DNA of 51,476 bases from Clostridium sp. (lineage in GTDB: Bacteria > Bacillota > Clostridia > Lachnospirales > Lachnospiraceae): assembly GCA_023664385.1 (NCBI GenBank), contig JAMPFU010000018.1:1-51476 (forward strand). Direction: 5' to 3'. Position 1 is the first letter of the stretch. Every line of letters starts with the position of its first letter. Shown piece after piece: positions 34,366-43,137 of the stretch. A model generated the notes under the pieces. The model did not search any database and had not been told where the DNA came from. It worked only from the letters and a program-made list of their open reading frames with translations. A program made the position numbers and the translations under genes.

Positions 34366-37300
34366 TTAGTATATATACACCTCTTGTGTTCTTACATCAG
34401 TTTTTGCATCAGCAGCAACAGGCGTATCAGTCCATGCGCTCCATTCACCATAAACTGTCCGTTTATAGTTATATGTGTATATTTTATCTCTGTCTCTGTA
34501 ACGATATAAAACTCTCGTTTCTGTCGCATTCGTCTTAGTATCAGACCATTGGTAGTAATAATACGTCGTTGAATCCACAACCTGCTCCTCGTAAGTATAT
34601 GTGGTTGATGTTCCCTTTAAATACCAATAATTAAAACCATTTGTCCTGCACAAATGATTGCCATAAGCTTGTTTTCCACCAACATCCGGAAAATTAACAG
34701 CACCCAAGGCTGTATTCGTTGTGTATTCGCAATATTTATAATTGCTCTTTATTGCTCCCCCTGATTTTACGGAATCTATGCCAAGTCCTGACTCATTTGT
34801 GTAATAATTTTCATAGTGAAAATAATAATATGTTGTAGCTGCCGACTTATTTCTTATATTGCTTCCCGAACCTGGATCTGAGTTGCTTGTCTTTTTGTCC
34901 CATCTATAATTATAGGTCGGACTGCCATACTGCGTCCAGCCACCCAAAGAGCTTGACGTAGAAGACGTCGTATTTTTATACTGTGTTTTTGTTTCCACAT
35001 TCCTTGCCTCAGTTGCAGATACAGATGTGCCTGACCATTCACTCCAACCACCATAGTTACCCCATACGTATGTGCTTCCCGTCTGCTCCCAGCCTGACAA
35101 TGCCGGGTCTGATGACGTTGTCGTTTCATTGGTAATGGTTCTTGAACTATACTGTGTTTTTTTTGCATTATTGCATACACTGATAGTTATACTGCTGCCA
35201 GGCTCTACAACCGTTCCACCGTTTATGCTTTGCGATAAAACGGTTCCGTCTGCTACACCTTCTTTATGTGCATATTCCACATATACAACAAGTCCTGCCG
35301 ATGACAGCGTACTTTCCGCACTTTCTCTTGATGAATTTACCACATTGGGCACTGCTATATCTTTCGCAACTATAATCGTATCAACATTTGGCTTTACCAC
35401 TTCCGTTGTAGCCTCAGTATGAACATTCGTTGATTGATTTTGTGACGGACTTATTGCAGCTGTTTCGGTCGTAGCAATCGGCTGTGGTACAGCAGTTTGT
35501 TCATATGCCGCCTGCGTTTGCGTAGTTACAACAGCGTCTGCCATTGTAAGCGTGTTATCCGCATTATCATTTCCCAAGCTTACATACACAGTTATAACCG
35601 TCCCCGCATCAACCTCAGTATCAGCTGCTATTTCCTGTCTTATAACATTATTTTTTGCAACGGTATCACTTTCTTCATATTCAATAGATATAACTAAATT
35701 TAATTCTTCTATTACTGCTTTCGCCTGATCTACATTCATATACTGCAGATCCGGAACGTGTACAGTTTCTTTTCCCAAGCTTACAACCACGCCTATTTCT
35801 GTTCCTTGTGAAACTGTCAAACCAGGTTCTATTGTCTGTGATATAACTGTACCGGCAGGTACTTCCAAACTATATTCCCCCGATACCTTGTATGCATAAA
35901 CTTTATTATCTGCTGCCAACGCGACTGCATTTTCAAAGGATTGACCTACAAAGTCAGGAACAGTTGCCTGAAAAGAAGCATCATAGTCCATACCTGTTGA
36001 AATAACCAAATTGACAATATCTCCTGCCTGTACCTTTTCCCCACCGATAGGATTTTGGCTTATAACAGTGTCAGGTGCATAAATACTTTTTTCCTCGGTT
36101 ACGTCAATATCAAGCTTTGCCATATCTATTGCGTATTCTGCACTTTCCCTTTTAAAACCTATTACATCCGGAACAAAAACCTCCTCTGCTCCTGCACTTA
36201 TTACAACTCCTAAAGTGAATTTTTCATCTACTATAACCCCGCCATATTCAGTTTGTGCCAAAACCAAATCAGCATCCATATCATCCGAATGTGTTTTACC
36301 TAAAATCTGAATAATAACCGCTTGAGAAACGCATGTTTCCTCCGCCTTTTCAACATTCGTATTTATAAGATTCGGAACTCTTGTTTTTCCTTCAGGAATA
36401 ACGCTATCTCCCGCCTGTTTCATATTAAAATGAATTACACCTGTCACAAGCAGCAGAACAAATGCTACTGCCGCAGATATTGCAACACCTGCTGTCGCCT
36501 TTACCCACGCAGGAATTTTACCTGTGTCAAATTTTCTTTGTTTTATTTTTATTCGTTTTACCTCTTCAGCTTCAAGGTCATCATAAAATTTCTTTGCAGA
36601 CTGCGTTCGCTTGTCAAATTCAACATTCAAAGCATTCATAATCGCATTTTCCATGCTTGAAGATATTTTGACCCCAAGCTTTGAAGGTTCTTTTAACTTA
36701 TCATTTAAGGAACGATCCATAGCATCATCTACAGTAATTCCTGTTATGCATTTATAAAAGGTTGCCGCAGTTGCATATACATCCGTCCATGGTCCCTGTT
36801 CACCCCTGCTGCGATATTGCTCCACGGGAGAATAGCCTGTTTTAAGTATGACAGACAAGCTTTTGCTATGTGTAGTTGTTGCAAATCTTGCCGCTCCAAA
36901 ATCAAGCAGCTTAACAGTTCCTTCATTCGTAATGAATATATTGTCAGGCGCTATGTCCCGATGTAAAACGCCTTCCCCGTGCACCTCTTCCAATGCAAGT
37001 AAAATTGGTTTAAGCAGTTTAATCGTTTCATCTACAGACAATTTTCCTTCACGTTTCAGTTTTTCCTTTAGCGACTCCCCTTCTAAATATTCCATGACAA
37101 TGTATGCTGTGCTATTTTCTTCAAAGCTATCATACACATTTACAATACCCTCTGATTTTTGAAATAAGGCAAGACGCTTTGCTTCCTCGACAAATTTAGC
37201 TTTTCCTGAATCAAACTGTTCTTCACGTTCGCCATCATAAATCGTGAGTCCTTTCTGCTCCGGCATTCTTGTAGCAAATTCACTTGGGAAATATTCCTTG

Positions 37301-37521
37301 ATGGCAATTTTTTTCTGCAGCAAATAATCCCAGCCTATGTATGTAATACCAAAGCCTCCAAAACCAATAACCTTGCCTACAATATATCTTTCCTGAAGTA
37401 TGGTTTCCGGCTGAAGATGATATGCCTCATTTGCTATTTCGCCTAAAACAAATCCACAATTTGGACATACTCCATATTCTTCATCATATTCCTCCATACA
37501 GCCCATGCATCTTACCTGCAT
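34366..37521 (-). CDS. Membrane Ser/Thr protein kinase with five PASTA repeats and aromatic-rich C-terminal domain
   Basis: Numbering from the upstream GTG (4 more than the chosen ATG): a Cys4 zinc ribbon (residues 9-26, CMGC...CPNC), kinase domain about 50-320 with glycine loop GFGGFG (57-62), Lys79, HRD (191-193) and DFG (211-213). One transmembrane helix lies at about 343-370. Five PASTA units span about 385-655 and 725-792 (VPNLINTNVEKAEE, VPDVIGFKRESAEY, VPDFVGQSFENAVA, VPDLQYMNVDQAKA, VPNVVNSSRESAES), split by a Thr/Gln-rich linker. The last 260 residues are rich in Trp, Tyr, Ser and Thr, with GWSEWSGTSVSATEARNVET repeated as GEWSAWTDTPVAADAKTDVR. PASTA domains of PknB/PrkC bind muropeptides or wall polymers. 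It probably phosphorylates FHA partners or EssC. Confidence 0.94.
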   Translation of the reverse strand: MQVRCMGCMEEYDEEYGVCPNCGFVLGEIANEAYHLQPETILQERYIVGKVIGFGGFGITYIGWDYLLQKKIAIKEYFPSEFATRMPEQKGLTIYDGEREEQFDSGKAKFVEEAKRLALFQKSEGIVNVYDSFEENSTAYIVMEYLEGESLKEKLKREGKLSVDETIKLLKPILLALEEVHGEGVLHRDIAPDNIFITNEGTVKLLDFGAARFATTTHSKSLSVILKTGYSPVEQYRSRGEQGPWTDVYATAATFYKCITGITVDDAMDRSLNDKLKEPSKLGVKISSSMENAIMNALNVEFDKRTQSAKKFYDDLEAEEVKRIKIKQRKFDTGKIPAWVKATAGVAISAAVAFVLLLVTGVIHFNMKQAGDSVIPEGKTRVPNLINTNVEKAEETCVSQAVIIQILGKTHSDDMDADLVLAQTEYGGVIVDEKFTLGVVISAGAEEVFVPDVIGFKRESAEYAIDMAKLDIDVTEEKSIYAPDTVISQNPIGGEKVQAGDIVNLVISTGMDYDASFQATVPDFVGQSFENAVALAADNKVYAYKVSGEYSLEVPAGTVISQTIEPGLTVSQGTEIGVVVSLGKETVHVPDLQYMNVDQAKAVIEELNLVISIEYEESDTVAKNNVIRQEIAADTEVDAGTVITVYVSLGNDNADNTLTMADAVVTTQTQAAYEQTAVPQPIATTETAAISPSQNQSTNVHTEATTEVVKPNVDTIIVAKDIAVPNVVNSSRESAESTLSSAGLVVYVEYAHKEGVADGTVLSQSINGGTVVEPGSSITISVCNNAKKTQYSSRTITNETTTSSDPALSGWEQTGSTYVWGNYGGWSEWSGTSVSATEARNVETKTQYKNTTSSTSSSLGGWTQYGSPTYNYRWDKKTSNSDPGSGSNIRNKSAATTYYYFHYENYYTNESGLGIDSVKSGGAIKSNYKYCEYTTNTALGAVNFPDVGGKQAYGNHLCRTNGFNYWYLKGTSTTYTYEEQVVDSTTYYYYQWSDTKTNATETRVLYRYRDRDKIYTYNYKRTVYGEWSAWTDTPVAADAKTDVRTQEVYIY

Positions 37522-37543
37522 ATTATCATTCACCTCACGTAAT

Positions 37544-39442
37544 CTAATTTTGTTTCTGCAATTCGTTTAAATATGTATCTTCAATATAATTTTTATCAGG
37601 TGCCGCTTTTAACTCAGAAATATAGGAATTTACTTCTGACAATTCACCATTTACGTTTAAATACTCCTCAAAAATAGCTTTATTAACCGGAACACCATTA
37701 GAAATTTTAATGCTTTGCAAATAATATATATCCTGTACCTTTTCATTTAAAAAGTAATACAAAATCCTTTTAGCTGCCAAAATTTCATCTTTTTCAGAAT
37801 TCTTCAGCACTGCATAAGAAACATCACTCCAACAGTAATTTGCTTTTCCCTCAATCAAAGCGAGTGTTGTTACCTCGTACAATCCCGGAAAATCCGTTTG
37901 AATATCTTTGTACTTGCTTATAGGGTACACAACGGTTGTCAGTTCTTCATTAACTGCCCCTAACTGCAATTCACTCGTATTAATTGCAAAAGGAAAATCC
38001 ATTCCTATCGGTATAATGTATTTTGCATAGTCTAATTTCTGATATTCCTCAAGCATATAAAAATTATTCATATCCACAGAATCGTATACAGAAGATATAT
38101 TTTCCAATTCAATTTCTGGATTATGTACATCTCCCATAAACTCAAGCATTGTTGGTTTTCCTTTTCCTTCAAGTATTTCTTTTATTGCGGTTTCATAGCT
38201 TTCTTTCACTTCAATATTTACGGTTATATGAGGATAATCCTCTCTAAATTCTGCCAGCATGGCTTCATATGTCTGTTTCATCAATTCGTTATCCCTGCCA
38301 TCAGAAATACACCAAATTACTACTGTAGCTTCATTTAACTTTACATCACGTTCCATGCTCTTGTATCTGTAAATCCCTATACCTCCCAATAAAAGCACAA
38401 TCAGGCTTGCTGCCAAAATAATCATTTTTCTTCTTTTTTTGCGTCGTTTCAGTTCTCGTTCAACAGATAAAACTCTTTTTTTATCAGTTATTGCCTCCTC
38501 AAAATCTTCTATTGTTTTAAAACGCAAATCTTCATTCAATGCCATCGCAACTGACAATGCGTTGCTAATGTGTTCTGGAATATCGGGTTTTATTGTATTT
38601 GCGGGCTTTACTGTGTCCTCAATTGTTCTATTGACGGATTCCTCTGGCAAAACACCTGTCAGGGCTCTGTACATAGTTGCCCCTAAAGCATACACGTCCG
38701 TCCATGCTCCTTGTTTTCCTTTTGACCGATACTGTTCCGGTGGAGCAAATCCCGGTTTTAAAATAATGGATTTACTTGTATCGTCCTCCTCACTGCTAAA
38801 CCTTGCAGCACCAAAATCAATCAGCTTTATTTTTGTACCTTCACATATAAAAATATTGTCCGGGCTTATGTCACGATGTAAAATTTTATTTCTATGAAGT
38901 TCCTTAAGTGCATTTGCCACTGCCAAAAACACATTAAGCATTGTATCTGTATCTACACTCCCGCCCTGCTGATTTATGTATTCTTTAAATGAAATACCAT
39001 CAAGATATTCCATTACAATATATGCGGTATTATTTTCCTCAAAAAAATCGTATACATTTACAATATTTTCATGCTCACTGAATTTTGCCATGTTGTGCGT
39101 TTCATCAAGAAAACGGCTTAAGCCTTTTTTGTACTCGTCTTTTCCTCTGCCTGTATATAAAATTACATCCGAAGTTCCTGGTACACGGTTTACAATTCCT
39201 GCCGGATAGTATTCCTTAATTGCAACTACCATTTCAAGCTTATAGTCCCATGCCTTATATGTAATGCCAAATCCTCCAAAGCCAAGCACGGTACCTATTA
39301 TGTACCTGCCGTTTAATACGGTTTCCGGATAAAGATGATAAGGTTCTTCGGGCGGTTGTCCCAATTTATACCCACAATGTGGGCATCCTGCATCAATGTG
39401 TTTTTCATCATATTCCTGCATACAGTACATACATCTAATCAT
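37544..39442 (-). CDS. Membrane Ser/Thr protein kinase with extracellular solute-binding-protein-like domain
   Basis: 632 residues from ATG 39442, which overlaps the FHA gene stop (ATGA) and has AAAGGA upstream. A zinc ribbon (CMYC...CPHC, 4-23) precedes a kinase domain with GFGGFG (54-59), Lys76, HRD (189-191) and DFG (209-211). A basic stretch (ELKRRKKRRKM) and one transmembrane helix (340-360) follow. The outside part (about 373-632) starts ATVVIWCISDGRDNELMKQTYE and continues with FREDYPHITVNIEV, which is the start of a type 1 extracellular solute-binding protein; VPVNKAIFEEYLN near the end is also typical of that fold. A bacterial receptor kinase with a substrate-binding-protein sensor is unusual. 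It probably links an outside ligand to phosphorylation of the FHA proteins. Confidence 0.92.
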   Translation of the reverse strand: MIRCMYCMQEYDEKHIDAGCPHCGYKLGQPPEEPYHLYPETVLNGRYIIGTVLGFGGFGITYKAWDYKLEMVVAIKEYYPAGIVNRVPGTSDVILYTGRGKDEYKKGLSRFLDETHNMAKFSEHENIVNVYDFFEENNTAYIVMEYLDGISFKEYINQQGGSVDTDTMLNVFLAVANALKELHRNKILHRDISPDNIFICEGTKIKLIDFGAARFSSEEDDTSKSIILKPGFAPPEQYRSKGKQGAWTDVYALGATMYRALTGVLPEESVNRTIEDTVKPANTIKPDIPEHISNALSVAMALNEDLRFKTIEDFEEAITDKKRVLSVERELKRRKKRRKMIILAASLIVLLLGGIGIYRYKSMERDVKLNEATVVIWCISDGRDNELMKQTYEAMLAEFREDYPHITVNIEVKESYETAIKEILEGKGKPTMLEFMGDVHNPEIELENISSVYDSVDMNNFYMLEEYQKLDYAKYIIPIGMDFPFAINTSELQLGAVNEELTTVVYPISKYKDIQTDFPGLYEVTTLALIEGKANYCWSDVSYAVLKNSEKDEILAAKRILYYFLNEKVQDIYYLQSIKISNGVPVNKAIFEEYLNVNGELSEVNSYISELKAAPDKNYIEDTYLNELQKQN

Positions 39443-40383
39443 TTTTGTAAATCCTTTCCACATTGTTCGCAATATGATGCGTTAGCAATATTAGCTTTCC
39501 CACATATCGGGCATATAAAATTTTCATATGATGCCTCATAAAGCACCGTTGTTTCCCCATCATCATTTTCTGTATGCAAATTCTCATATGTTTCCTCATA
39601 TTGTATGTAATTGTAATCCACATCATAATTTATAATGCCTTTTCCCTTTTGCCATGTAAAATATGGCCCACATAACGGCATAAACATAAGTATTGTATTG
39701 CCTGCGGATATCAGATCGTAAGCATTTAGCGTCCTTTGAGCCAACACTAACTCATTGTTACAATATGTCAGCTTGTTTTTTTCATTTGGATATAAAATAA
39801 ATTGCACATTTCTAGCGTCATAAATAACTTTAAAATGCTCCTCTCTCGAAACACTGTCATCTTTATCAATACGAACATCCATGTTAATCGATCTTCCCAC
39901 AGTATTAACATTTTCATGCAATGGATAACAGCATCCTGAATTGGGACCATCTATACAAATAAGCCATCCAACTGCAAACATTATCTGCCTTTCCCTATCA
40001 GCCATACTACTGCCATAGGGAAAATCAACATTTCCACAAAGAGTTTGTGTCAATCCCATGTCAGAATTAATATATTTAGTGCTTTTTTCAATTTCATTAT
40101 TCCATTCATCCTGAACCTTGCTGCTTACCTCAAAAGGCACTTCCTCTTTTTCTCCAAAAATATGCCTTGTCGAATTTTTCATATTTTCTTTTTCTCTTGT
40201 AGAGAATGCAAATTTACCCGGGGCTTTTTTCTCAGATTTTCCTTCAGATATTACTTTATCCTCATTTTCTGTTTGTAATGTTGCATTTTTATTACTTTTT
40301 TCTTTAGCTTCACCACATTTAGGACACTGCGAAAATTTATCGCTATCATAAAAATGATGATTTTTACACTTTATTACCTTCAC
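39439..40383 (-). CDS. FHA-domain protein with zinc ribbons at both ends
   Basis: 314 residues from GTG 40383, chosen because AGGAGG lies 5 bases before it; the longer frame starts at a TTG inside that site. Zinc ribbon 1: CKNHHFYDSDKFSQCPKC (residues 5-22). A disordered, Lys/Glu/Thr-rich linker follows (residues about 25-125). The FHA domain is about 150-240 (NTVGRSINMDVRI, SVSREEHFKV, NNELVL). Zinc ribbon 2: CPICGKANIANASYCEQC at the C-terminus. FHA domains bind phospho-Thr; the Thr-rich segments around TKYINSDMGLTQTL could be kinase targets. It is an adaptor candidate between the kinases and EssC. Confidence 0.9.
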   Translation of the reverse strand: MKVIKCKNHHFYDSDKFSQCPKCGEAKEKSNKNATLQTENEDKVISEGKSEKKAPGKFAFSTREKENMKNSTRHIFGEKEEVPFEVSSKVQDEWNNEIEKSTKYINSDMGLTQTLCGNVDFPYGSSMADRERQIMFAVGWLICIDGPNSGCCYPLHENVNTVGRSINMDVRIDKDDSVSREEHFKVIYDARNVQFILYPNEKNKLTYCNNELVLAQRTLNAYDLISAGNTILMFMPLCGPYFTWQKGKGIINYDVDYNYIQYEETYENLHTENDDGETTVLYEASYENFICPICGKANIANASYCEQCGKDLQK

Positions 40384-40406
40384 CTTTTCCTCCTGCAAAG
40401 TAAAAC

Positions 40407-41183
40407 TTATCTCAATTTTGTTGTTTTTTCTGCGTCTTTTAAATATTTAATAACAATTGCGCTCGCATTATCCTGATACGGACTATTTTTATCCTTTAAT
40501 ACCCCGAGAAATATATTGGCAATCCTCTCTGCCGACTGTTCTTTGGTTAAAATTTCTACTATCTGCTCCTCTGGCATGCTTCTGTATAAGCCGTCGCTAC
40601 ACACCAAAATTTTATCGTTTTCCAAAAGCTTAAAAACATCCGTATTTATATCCATGAGAGATACATTTCCATATCCTACAAAGCTTATTAAATACTCTGC
40701 TTTTTCCAAATTTCTCTCATAAGCTTCTCTTGAAATCTGCCCCAGCCTTAATTGCTCATCCAAATACAATTGATAATTATGTTTTCTCGTAACGCTGGCA
40801 ACCATTCCATTTCGCTCTATATATATTCTGCTGTCTCCAATTGAAAGCCAATGTAGTTCATTTTCATCAATTATAATTCCGGCAAGCGTTGTCCCAGCAC
40901 CTAATCTTTCGCCTTTATTTCCCCTCAAGTCATATACTTCTTTATCAATTTCCATAGCTATACTTTTTAAGCACAGCCATATATTTCGCATGGGATATGC
41001 CTCTCTTGTATATTCAACAAAATGCTTCGCCGCCAAATCACTTGCTACAGCACCACCATTGCTTCCTCCCATACCATCACAGACAACTGCTATAGTAAAG
41101 TCATTGAAGCTGTACACTTCGACACTATCCTGTTGTTCATCACGCATTCCTATCCATGACATAATTCCGTATTCAACTGACAT
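40407..41183 (-). CDS. PP2C-family Ser/Thr protein phosphatase (second copy)
   Basis: 258 residues from ATG 41183, which overlaps the end of the first phosphatase gene by 11 bp. Motifs: RDEQQDSV, VVCDGMGGSNGGAVAS (metal-binding Asp and Gly-Gly), LSIGDSRIYIE and VCSDGLYR. PP2C enzymes remove phosphate from Ser/Thr with Mn or Mg and would reverse the two kinases encoded downstream. The hydrophobic N-terminal extension of the longer frame (MEKKAIWIIILQLG) lies inside the upstream gene and is not used. Confidence 0.94.
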   Translation of the reverse strand: MSVEYGIMSWIGMRDEQQDSVEVYSFNDFTIAVVCDGMGGSNGGAVASDLAAKHFVEYTREAYPMRNIWLCLKSIAMEIDKEVYDLRGNKGERLGAGTTLAGIIIDENELHWLSIGDSRIYIERNGMVASVTRKHNYQLYLDEQLRLGQISREAYERNLEKAEYLISFVGYGNVSLMDINTDVFKLLENDKILVCSDGLYRSMPEEQIVEILTKEQSAERIANIFLGVLKDKNSPYQDNASAIVIKYLKDAEKTTKLR

Positions 41184-41913
41184 CAGCAAACACCCCAATT
41201 GCAGAATAATTATCCATATTGCTTTCTTTTCCATTCTCCTGAATTATTTTTTTCATTTCATTCATCCATGTTTCAACATCATTCGCCTGCTTTAGGCATT
41301 TCGTCATTTCCTTTTCAGTAATCAGTTCCCAAAATCCATCTGTACAAAGTAAAAAAGCGTTTCTTTTGTTTGCTGATAACTTTATTTTTTCAGATATATC
41401 ATATTCAGGTTCATCCCACTCAGTTCCTATAACCCTAAGTAACCTATTTCTATCTTCATGATGCCTTATATCCTTTTCTTTTATTTTTTTTGATAAATAC
41501 ATCATATATGGCACGGAATGATCCTTTGACTGTTCCTTTAATTTGCCATCCTTAAAATAATACAATCTGCTGTCACCAACATAACCATATTGCATGCTTT
41601 CATCGTCAAGCATCATTGCAACAACCGTAGTTTTCATATCATAATTTTTTCTGTCTTTTTGTTGCATGGCAAGTACATTATTTTGTGCAAGACTGATTGC
41701 AGAAGCCAAAAAATCTTCTGCGTAATTACCCTTTTTAAATTCTTCCATGATTGAATTTACGACAGTTTTAGAAGCTACCTCTCCCGAGCTATGTCCACCC
41801 AAGCCATCGGCAACCACAAAAATTCCGATATTGTTGGCGCAGTAAAACCCTACGCTATCCTCGTTATTTGATCTATTACCAATTTCATTGCATATGCTAT
41901 ATGTAACCTTCAT
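41173..41913 (-). CDS. PP2C-family Ser/Thr protein phosphatase (first copy)
   Basis: A 246-residue phosphatase with RSNNEDSVGF, VVADGLGGHSSGEVAS, GYVGDSRLYYF, LCTDGFWE and MDNYSAIGVF, all family motifs in order. It is the first gene of the export operon and is preceded by a predicted promoter. The two copies differ enough to have distinct targets, for example one per kinase. Confidence 0.95.
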   Translation of the reverse strand: MKVTYSICNEIGNRSNNEDSVGFYCANNIGIFVVADGLGGHSSGEVASKTVVNSIMEEFKKGNYAEDFLASAISLAQNNVLAMQQKDRKNYDMKTTVVAMMLDDESMQYGYVGDSRLYYFKDGKLKEQSKDHSVPYMMYLSKKIKEKDIRHHEDRNRLLRVIGTEWDEPEYDISEKIKLSANKRNAFLLCTDGFWELITEKEMTKCLKQANDVETWMNEMKKIIQENGKESNMDNYSAIGVFADVS

Positions 41914-41943
41914 GTGCTTTCCTCTGCTTATTTTTTCTTTTTC

Positions 41944-41971
41944 AGTATATCATCTCAATATTTCAAAACAA
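41944..41971 (-). promoter_or_regulatory. Predicted promoter of the WXG100/EssC/kinase operon
   Basis: On the minus strand TTGTTT (41966-41971) and TATACT (41944-41949) are 16 bp apart, about 30 bp before the first phosphatase ATG. The -35 lies inside repeat R1, which continues upstream of it. Confidence 0.6.
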
Positions 41972-42016
41972 TATATCCGTCGAACTCGGTACAATATCGT
42001 GCACAGATTACATTTT
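41956..42016 (-). repeat. Shared upstream element R1 (61 bp)
   Basis: This 61-bp segment is 55/61 identical by eye to 48567-48627, upstream of the LRR-protein gene and in the same orientation relative to the gene. Both contain the predicted -35 box at one end and GTACCGAG / TGCACAG-type sequences further upstream. It may be a shared operator. In the same gap (41914-42293) the stretch 42017-42293 may be the decayed 5' part of the next reading frame. Confidence 0.7.
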
Positions 42017-42293
42017 TTGTAGCAGCTTTCCCATTTTGTGTTATAATAGGATAAAAACGCACGCAAAAACAGGGCGTCACTTTTGTCTTACAAATTTTGT
42101 ACCACAAAATTCACGCCTGATATGGTTCTTATTTTCAGCTGGTAGTCTACATTTTTATCCGATTACTTTTTCAGAAGTCCCGGCAGGAGTTGATGTGATT
42201 CAAATGGGAAAGGGAATAAATTTTGCAGCCCACAATGTAAGAACTAGTTTAATGTCTACAAATCAAGGGAAAAGAAGAAAGGAAACAAAAGAG

Positions 42294-42839
42294 ATGATTG
42301 AAAACAGGAATGTAACCATCATAACCGATGCGGATGGTAAAAAGCTGGCCTTGATTAACGATATCCGGTTTAAGGTAAAAGTGCGGGACGACTGGAATAC
42401 TGTCGAAGAATATTTGAAAGGATATATCGGAGATTGTTATGGGATCTGGGAAACTTCAGAAAAAATATATATTCCGTCAGATTTCCCCGATGAATATGCA
42501 AGCTCAGAAAGCCGTATCGCCTTAAAGGGCGCAGTGGCAAAGGCGAAAGCCAATGCTGCACAGGCGATTCCTGAACTTATAGGGATAGCCACCAACCCAA
42601 AACACGAAGCAAACCGAAAACAAAAACATAAGACGGATGCACTGTACGGCTGGTACAGATACGACATCAGGTTTGCCTTGCCTGCGTATGATGATAAGAC
42701 GGGCAAAATAGCAAGGCATAACATTTATTCAGCAAATATGTTAGTCCGTCATGCAGACAATGGGAAAAAATATCTGTATGATATTTTGGCAGTAAAAAAG
42801 AAACGAGCAGCCCGCTTGAGTGAAAGCACTGTACGGTAA
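42294..42839 (+). CDS. Polyvalent-protein C-terminal domain fragment (possible nuclease-toxin-like fold)
   Basis: A 181-residue protein from ATG 42294 (AAAGGA upstream); the frame stays open back to 42036 and may be a remnant. The C-terminal section YGWYRYDIRFALPAYDDKTGKIARHNIYSANMLVRHADNGKKYLYDILAVKKK resembles the terminal domains of large polyvalent proteins of phages and conjugative elements, which include barnase/EndoU/RelE-like toxin folds; this segment is quoted by position (about residues 122-173, key residues H149, Y167 and the final KKK) rather than certain in family. It is alone here, next to other toxin remnants. Either a decayed piece of a mobile element or a free-standing domain is possible. 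Confidence 0.45.
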   Translation: MIENRNVTIITDADGKKLALINDIRFKVKVRDDWNTVEEYLKGYIGDCYGIWETSEKIYIPSDFPDEYASSESRIALKGAVAKAKANAAQAIPELIGIATNPKHEANRKQKHKTDALYGWYRYDIRFALPAYDDKTGKIARHNIYSANMLVRHADNGKKYLYDILAVKKKRAARLSESTVR

Positions 42840-42871
42840 AAACCCATTTCTTCTTTAACGTCAATAATAAG

Positions 42872-43015
42872 CTATTTTTCCTGCCCTGTCAATCCACAAT
42901 TTTTGGAAAACCTTTCATAAAGAAACTCCTTCAGTGCGATTGTCGGAGCGGACTTATAACGGTATCCACTCTGCCCACAAACCTTCATATTTCTGTATTT
43001 CTTAATTTTTTGCAT
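42872..43015 (-). CDS. SymE-like small protein, probably truncated
   Basis: A 47-residue frame with GAAGGAGG upstream of ATG 43015. MKVCGQSGYRYKSAPTIALK resembles the N-terminal strand pair of the SymE toxin family (…SGYxYKxxPTIxLKGKWL…). After ALK the expected GKWL..GF segment is missing and the rest (EFLYERFSKNCGLTGQEK) does not fit, so it is probably decayed. It follows the LRR remnant on the same strand. Confidence 0.45.
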   Translation of the reverse strand: MQKIKKYRNMKVCGQSGYRYKSAPTIALKEFLYERFSKNCGLTGQEK

Positions 43016-43039
43016 ATAACATCCTCCTTCGATTGTCTG

Positions 43040-43135
43040 AATAATCTATGTCTTCAAGTGCTGTGCAATTACTTAAATCAAGAGTGTCAATTGATTGTTG
43101 CTCACACCAAGACTTATAAGTTGGTTATTTGAACA
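43040..43135 (-). pseudogene. Remnant of an LRR-protein gene
   Basis: Read on the minus strand it gives NNQLISLGVSNNQLTLL, then a frame change and DLSNCTALEDIDYSDN. This is the 'NNQLTSLDVSNNTAL' repeat of the LRR protein at 44558-48445, with a frameshift and no start. It shows that a second LRR gene, or a part of the present one, once lay here. Confidence 0.72.
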
Positions 43136-43137
43136 TC

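Noticed and set aside
40407-41234. Hydrophobic N-terminus (IWIIILQLGCLL) of the longer frame as a signal or lipoprotein peptide
   Set aside because: It lies inside the upstream phosphatase gene in another frame; the internal ATG at 41183 gives a normal PP2C start.
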